From positions 1-9,026 of the forward strand of contig CAJONH010000312.1 of assembly GCA_905235825.1 (NCBI GenBank): a DNA stretch of 9,026 bases, read 5' to 3'. The translations under genes and the position numbers were made by a program. The notes under the pieces were generated by a model. That model did not search any database and had not been told where the DNA came from. It was given only the letters and a program-made list of their open reading frames with translations. Positions 4,896-9,026 of the stretch are shown piece by piece; within the stretch, counting starts at the first letter, position 1, and each line of letters begins with the position of its first letter. This DNA is from Candidatus Gastranaerophilales bacterium. GTDB lineage: Bacteria > Cyanobacteriota > Vampirovibrionia > Gastranaerophilales > Gastranaerophilaceae.

Positions 4896-6041
4896 ATGGG
4901 TGAATCAAAGCGTGTAAAAGTAGCGTTTCCCCACATGGGGAATGTATATATAGCTTGGGCTGCGGCATTAAAAAAATTGGGTGTTGAACCGGTTATTCCT
5001 CCGCATACAAGCAAGCGTACCTTAGAACTGGCTTCTCAGTACAGTCCCGATTCAATTTGTCTGCCATATAAGTTGGTATTGGGAAATTTTCTTCAAGCTA
5101 TAGAAAATGGTGCCGATTATGTTGCAATGATTTCTTCTCCCGGAATTTGCCGTCTTGGCGAATACGGACAAAGCATAAAAAATGTAATGAAAGATTTAGG
5201 ATTTGAAAATAAATATATTCAACTGGATTTATATGGTGGTTTTAAATCTATTTATGATTTTTTAAGTGAAGTTTCAGGGGTAAAAAATCCGTTAAAACTT
5301 ATAAGAGCTATAAATTTAGCAGTCAGAAAAGTCTTTATAACAGACAGGCTTGAAAATTTATTTTCATACTACAGAGCAAGAGAAGTTGTTCAGGGAACAG
5401 CTGAAAAACATTTCAAAAAAGCAATACAGCTCATTTATAATACTGATAGCACACTGGAATTAAAAAAAGCGGAAAAAAATGCATCTGATGAAATAAAAAA
5501 GACTCAAATTGATACAAATCGAGATGTATTAAAGGTTGATATAACGGGAGAAATTTTTCTTGTTCAAGATCCTTATTCAAATCAAAATATTGAAAAAGAA
5601 CTGGGCAGAATGGGTGTTCAAACAAGAAGGAGTTTGACCGTATCAAGTTTCTTGCGGGATGCAATTATTCCAAAGATGTTTCAAAAGGATGAAACGCATT
5701 TGGAGCGTTCTGAAAGAATGGCAAGACCTTATTTAATGCGTGATATCGGCGGTGATGCATTAGAATCCGTGAGTGATGTTGCTTATGCCGACGCAAAAGG
5801 AACTGACGGCATAATACACGTAAGTCCTTTTACCTGTATGCCTGAAATTATGTCGCAAAATATATTTCCAAGCATGCGTGAAAATTGCGAAATACCTATT
5901 TTAACTTTGATTTTAGATGAGCAAACAGGGCGGGCAGGATATATTACAAGGCTTGAAGCGTTTGTTGATTTAATGCACAGAAGAAAAATGTACAGGAAAA
6001 AACAACAAAAAACAGCTAAAATGCAAAATGCCGCAAATTAA
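4896..6041 (+). CDS. Acyl-CoA dehydratase activase-related protein (DUF2229-like, probable Fe-S protein)
   Basis: The 381 residues match the family annotated as CoA-protein activase or 2-hydroxyacyl-CoA dehydratase activase-related. Motifs in order are VKVAFPHMGNVYIAW (8-21), PPHTSKRTLELASQYSPDSICLPYKLVLGNFLQAIENGAD (35-74), SPGICRLGEYGQ (81-92), GEIFLVQDPYSNQNIEKELGRMGV (218-241), SPFTCMPEI (310-318) and DEQTGRAGYITRLEAFVDL (341-359). Cys55, Cys85 and Cys314 stand at the conserved positions expected to hold an Fe-S cluster; Cys331 is extra. The BadF/HgdC-type ATPase domain often encoded beside or fused to this family is absent, as are hydroxyacyl-CoA dehydratase subunits. The usual activase-dehydratase assignment therefore cannot be assumed. 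The basic C-terminal tail (361-381) is unconserved in appearance. The ATG follows the upstream stop by 6 nt, with AGGGA just before it. Family membership is confident; the biochemical role is not known. Confidence 0.85.
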   Translation: MGESKRVKVAFPHMGNVYIAWAAALKKLGVEPVIPPHTSKRTLELASQYSPDSICLPYKLVLGNFLQAIENGADYVAMISSPGICRLGEYGQSIKNVMKDLGFENKYIQLDLYGGFKSIYDFLSEVSGVKNPLKLIRAINLAVRKVFITDRLENLFSYYRAREVVQGTAEKHFKKAIQLIYNTDSTLELKKAEKNASDEIKKTQIDTNRDVLKVDITGEIFLVQDPYSNQNIEKELGRMGVQTRRSLTVSSFLRDAIIPKMFQKDETHLERSERMARPYLMRDIGGDALESVSDVAYADAKGTDGIIHVSPFTCMPEIMSQNIFPSMRENCEIPILTLILDEQTGRAGYITRLEAFVDLMHRRKMYRKKQQKTAKMQNAAN

Positions 6042-6087
6042 TATTAATTATAAGTGGAAATCTCTTTGAAAAATTTTTATTGTTATA

Positions 6088-6114
6088 AAGGAGGTAATTT
6101 TAAATTACCTCCTT
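6088..6114. terminator. 27-bp perfect palindrome, probable bidirectional terminator
   Basis: Arms of 13 bp (6088-6100 and 6102-6114) are perfectly complementary around one central T. It lies 46 bp past the stop of the CoA-activase-like gene and is centred on the stop codon of the convergent M16 gene, whose last five codons form one arm. Each outer arm reads AAGGAGGTAA, a full Shine-Dalgarno sequence on both strands, but no start codon follows at a usable distance. Neither strand has a proper T-run directly after the stem, so it is not a textbook intrinsic terminator. mRNA 3'-end protection is an alternative role. Confidence 0.55.
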
Positions 6115-8703
6115 AGGACCTACAATTGTATAAACATAAGGTTGTGAAAAATATTTATTTGCTGCATTTATAATATCTTGTACCGTTACGGAATTAATCA
6201 AGTTTTGATATCTGCTTAAAAATGCATATCCTCTTCCGTCTATTTCCAACGAATTAACTATTGATGCTTTATCCATATTAGTTTCTAGCGATAGTACAAA
6301 GTTACCGAGAATTTTATCTTTTGCTTCCGAAAGTTCTTTATCGGTTACGAATTCTTGTTTTAAAAGATTTATTTCATTGAATAAACCATTTTTTGCGACA
6401 TTAACATTTTCGGGATTTGTTCCTATATAAACAGCGAAAACACCTTTATTTACATTTGAGGAATAGCTTGAGCCTACCTGATAAGCAAGTCCTTGTTCAT
6501 CTCTTAAACGTGTAAATAATCTTGAACTCATGCCTGAACCCAAAATTGAGTCAATAACTTGTAAAGCTGCCCAGTCTTTTTCATTTGTAATACCGTCGGT
6601 AAGCCAGCCTATTACAATCCATGCGGCATTAGACTCTTTAACAGCTTTTACTTCTTTATTTTTTATTAACGGTTTGAATTTTGATTTAAAATCGCTTAAC
6701 TGTATTTTGGGATTATTGCTGTTTTTTAACAGACGTGAAAAATAATTAATATATTCCTGATTATCAACATTACCGTTTATTGTTATAACGGTATTTTCTG
6801 CAGGAAACAGATTTTCATAATACTTAACTACTTCTTCTTTATGAATGAAGGGAATTGTGCGTTTTAATGTTTTGCCCGAATTACCGTAAGGAGTTCCTTC
6901 CCATAAAGCTGTTTTAAATTCGTCAAAAGCGAGTGAACTCGGAATATTTGATATATTTTTAATAGAATTAAGTTTATCTTTTTTTACTTTTTCTATTTCA
7001 TAAGAATCTAAAGAAGCCTTTTTTGAAACTTCTTCAAAAAGTTCAAGAGCCAAATCTTTTTCATTCTTTGTATATTTAGCCGATATTCCGAACGAATCGC
7101 CGCTTGCAGCCGGTTGAATAATTATGCCGTTTTCTTCAAGTAATTGTGCAAGTTCCTGATTTTTATAATTTTTTGTTCCTTTCATCATTACTGATGCAGT
7201 AACAGATGCAGTTCCGGGTATCTGTTCAAGAGAGTTACCGCCTCTTGAACTCATTTCCATTGCTATTATATCGTTTGCATTATTTTGTGTAATTATAAGT
7301 ATTGCACCATTTTCAAGTTCATATTTTGTTGTATCTTTATCCCAGCTTAAAACTTTTGCACTGTAATTTTTAAGCGGTTCTTTTTTTATTTCGGGTTTAC
7401 CTTCTCTTGACGGTAAAATTACCGATATTGCGGCACTATTTTCATTTAAGTATGTTTTTGCTGCTTTTTGTAAATCTTTTGCTGTTACTTTGTTTATATT
7501 TTCAATGTAGTTTTTATAATAATCCAAATTTCCCGTAAGTGTTACCGTATATCCTATTTCTGATGCAATATTTGATACGGATTCCCGTGAATAATATGTA
7601 TCTCTTTCTATAATATTTTTTGCCTTTTTTATTTCATCTTCAGAAATTTCGTTTTCGGAAAGTTTTTTTATTTCTTCAAAAATTTCCGATTTTAAGCGTT
7701 CAACATCTTCCGTTAAATAATTAGTTGAAATATAAAAAAGGGAATCATCCCGCATTGAAGAATGAGATGCACCAATTGAAAGAACAAGCTGTTTTTGTTC
7801 TTTTAATTGTTTGTATAATCTTGACGATTTACCGTCCCCTAATATTGTTGCAAGAACATCCAGAGCATAAGAATCCTTATCCGTCATGGATTTTACACCT
7901 TTAAATCCTATTAAAAGATAACCGTTTTCAATTTGAAGTTCTTCTTTTGTTTCAATTTTAGCGGAAGGTTTTTTATCCATTTTATAAACAGGATTTAATT
8001 TTTTTCTGCTGCTTGAGGTTTTTGAGTTAAAATTCTCTTTAACAAGTTCTAAAGCCTTTTGTGTATCAACATCACCGATAATGACGGTTGTCATATTTGC
8101 GGGAATATACCATTTATTATAAAAATCAAGAATTTGTTCTCTTGAAACAGTTTCTATAATTTCTTTTGTTCCTATTATATCTCTTTTATACGGATGTATT
8201 TTATATAAATTACGTGTAAGATTTCTAAAAAGAACTGTTGTAGGTTTATCATTATTTTTTGAAATTTCTTCTATAACGACTTTACGTTCTTTTTCCATTT
8301 CTTTTCTTGGTACGAGCGGATTTAACAGCATATCCGAATGCAGTTCAAGTGCAAGTTCAAAATCTTTTGAAGGGATTAAAATATAATAATGTGTGTAATC
8401 TTTGCTTGTTGCAGCATTTGTTACAGCTCCTTTTGCTTCTAAAATGCGGTCAAACTCCTTTGCGGGATGATTGGAAGTTCCTTTAAAAAATAAATGTTCA
8501 AGAAAATGAGCAACTCCGTTATTTTCATCTGTTTCATTTATGGAACCTGTTTTAATCCAGGTATCAATTATAACAATAGGGTTATCGTGAACTTCTTCAA
8601 TAATAACATTTTGCCCGTTGTCCAGTTTATAACTTTTACAATCGGCTGAAAAAGAAGTCATACCGATTAACATAATTACAGCCGTAAAAAATATTTTTCT
8701 CAT
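6100..8703 (-). CDS. Secreted two-unit M16 zinc peptidase (one active and one inactive unit fused)
   Basis: The 867-residue protein has an N-terminal signal sequence (1-20) and two pitrilysin/processing-peptidase-like units, about 24-430 and 458-867. Unit one carries the inverted zinc motif HFLEH (66-70) and the distal Glu at 145/146 in ERKVVIEEI, so it should be catalytic. In unit two the equivalent stretch reads TASVTASVMMKGT (498-510) and has no zinc ligands. Conversely, the substrate-binding Arg/Tyr pair is intact only in unit two (SSRLFTRLRDEQGLAY, Arg734 and Tyr741). The matching positions in unit one are Lys301 and Leu308. The expected fold is a clam-shell degrading or processing peptides in the periplasm. 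Cys22 is not in a lipobox because Asp precedes it, so a lipoprotein is unlikely. The start is supported by AGAGGA 7 nt upstream of the ATG. Substrates are unknown. Confidence 0.93.
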   Translation of the reverse strand: MRKIFFTAVIMLIGMTSFSADCKSYKLDNGQNVIIEEVHDNPIVIIDTWIKTGSINETDENNGVAHFLEHLFFKGTSNHPAKEFDRILEAKGAVTNAATSKDYTHYYILIPSKDFELALELHSDMLLNPLVPRKEMEKERKVVIEEISKNNDKPTTVLFRNLTRNLYKIHPYKRDIIGTKEIIETVSREQILDFYNKWYIPANMTTVIIGDVDTQKALELVKENFNSKTSSSRKKLNPVYKMDKKPSAKIETKEELQIENGYLLIGFKGVKSMTDKDSYALDVLATILGDGKSSRLYKQLKEQKQLVLSIGASHSSMRDDSLFYISTNYLTEDVERLKSEIFEEIKKLSENEISEDEIKKAKNIIERDTYYSRESVSNIASEIGYTVTLTGNLDYYKNYIENINKVTAKDLQKAAKTYLNENSAAISVILPSREGKPEIKKEPLKNYSAKVLSWDKDTTKYELENGAILIITQNNANDIIAMEMSSRGGNSLEQIPGTASVTASVMMKGTKNYKNQELAQLLEENGIIIQPAASGDSFGISAKYTKNEKDLALELFEEVSKKASLDSYEIEKVKKDKLNSIKNISNIPSSLAFDEFKTALWEGTPYGNSGKTLKRTIPFIHKEEVVKYYENLFPAENTVITINGNVDNQEYINYFSRLLKNSNNPKIQLSDFKSKFKPLIKNKEVKAVKESNAAWIVIGWLTDGITNEKDWAALQVIDSILGSGMSSRLFTRLRDEQGLAYQVGSSYSSNVNKGVFAVYIGTNPENVNVAKNGLFNEINLLKQEFVTDKELSEAKDKILGNFVLSLETNMDKASIVNSLEIDGRGYAFLSRYQNLINSVTVQDIINAANKYFSQPYVYTIVGPKEVI

Positions 8704-8712
8704 TTCAAATCC

Positions 8713-8762
8713 TCTGATAAATATCCCTATATCAGAATACTATATAATATTTTTTATATCAA
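8713..8762 (-). promoter_or_regulatory. Candidate promoter and leader hairpin of the M16 peptidase gene
   Basis: On the minus strand TTGATA (8762-8757) and TATTCT (8739-8734) are 17 bp apart, giving a start near 8727 and a leader of about 24 nt. An inverted repeat, TCTGATA (8713-8719) with TATCAGA (8730-8736), overlaps the -10 and reaches the edge of the Shine-Dalgarno. As DNA it could be an operator over the start site. It would not fold as a full RNA hairpin in a transcript starting at 8727. Confidence 0.4.
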
Positions 8763-8864
8763 ATTAAATAGGTAAATTATCTATAAAATATTTTAAAAAT
8801 ACTAGCAAAAATAATTTTGTTTGGTTCTTGTCATGCATGTGTTTATGAAATGAGGGAGAATGTA

Positions 8865-9026
8865 ATGTATACAAGTAATACATTTTGCATCGGTTTTGGA
8901 CGTGCATTGTCAACAAAAGAAGAAAAAGATTTTGTAAAAACGACAAAAGAAGCGGAAAAAGTTTTAAATATAGATAACAGTACAACTCTTTTAAAAATTT
9001 ATACTCCGTCTATGCCATCCCCATTA
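8865..9026 (+). CDS. Start of an unrecognised gene, cut by the window end
   Basis: Fifty-four codons are open from ATG at 8865 to the last base. The product begins MYTSNTFCIGFGRALSTKEEK and continues through a Lys/Glu/Thr-rich, probably helical stretch to LLKIYTPSMPSPL. AGGGAG at 8853-8858 sits 6 nt before the ATG, and codon use resembles its neighbours, so it is likely real. There is no signal peptide or membrane segment in the visible part. It is divergent from the M16 gene across 161 bp. I do not recognise the family from this fragment. Confidence 0.65.
   Translation, partial: MYTSNTFCIGFGRALSTKEEKDFVKTTKEAEKVLNIDNSTTLLKIYTPSMPSPL

Noticed and set aside
6530..6745. 71-codon plus-strand ORF inside the M16 gene
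   Set aside because: It is antisense to strongly conserved M16 codons, including the unit-two Arg/Tyr region's neighbourhood, and has no ribosome-binding site or recognisable content.
6100..8703. M16 peptidase as a lipoprotein through Cys22
   Set aside because: The residue before Cys22 is Asp and the preceding residues do not form a lipobox, so signal peptidase II processing is unlikely.
8764..8985. 73-codon minus-strand ORF across the M16/8865 intergenic region
   Set aside because: It is Leu/Phe/Tyr-rich, as expected for the antisense of AT-rich DNA, and it overlaps the better-supported plus-strand gene and the M16 promoter.

Overview
The window is AT-rich (roughly a third G+C by eye), uses the standard bacterial code and encodes a diderm cell envelope. 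It carries secreted TolC-like helical proteins, an MlaE-type lipid permease, a PilT retraction ATPase and a secreted M16 zinc peptidase. PilT plus MlaE, together with very AT-rich DNA and a clostridial-looking CoA-dehydratase-activase relative, would fit a gut non-photosynthetic cyanobacterial lineage (Melainabacteria/Gastranaerophilales). That assignment is an inference from gene content and style; no rRNA or marker gene here proves it.

Left part (1-2133). A tiny AbrB/MazE-type DNA-binding protein (106-252) sits behind a 15-bp palindrome and a pair of 8-bp direct repeats. A strong extended -10 promoter then drives two genes that overlap by 4 bp (337-1164 and 1161-2024). They encode paralogous exported proteins, each resembling a single helical repeat of a TolC-type outer-membrane efflux protein. 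A -35/-10 promoter with 17-bp spacing follows, ahead of pilT.

Middle part (2134-6099). pilT (+) and an mlaE-like permease (-) converge and overlap by 4 bp, and the likely pilT terminator hairpin lies inside the mlaE reading frame. A 315-bp regulatory region separates mlaE from a plus-strand pair. The first gene of that pair is a protein with a helical N-terminus, a Lys/Glu-rich repetitive linker and a C-terminal winged helix. The second is a cysteine-containing protein of the acyl-CoA dehydratase activase-related (DUF2229-like) family. They are 6 bp apart and probably co-transcribed.

Right part (6100-9026). A perfect 13-bp-arm palindrome is centred on the stop codon of a large minus-strand M16 peptidase. 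This is a single-chain fusion of a zinc-site-bearing half and a zinc-less half, and the zinc-less half keeps the Arg/Tyr substrate-binding pair that the first half lacks. A divergent gene of unrecognised function starts at 8865 and runs off the window.

The most novel-looking items are the tandem half-TolC-like pair and the winged-helix/CoA-activase-like pair. The M16 fusion with divided functions, and the terminator-like hairpins placed inside coding ends, follow. No CRISPR array, insertion sequence, tRNA or rRNA was seen.
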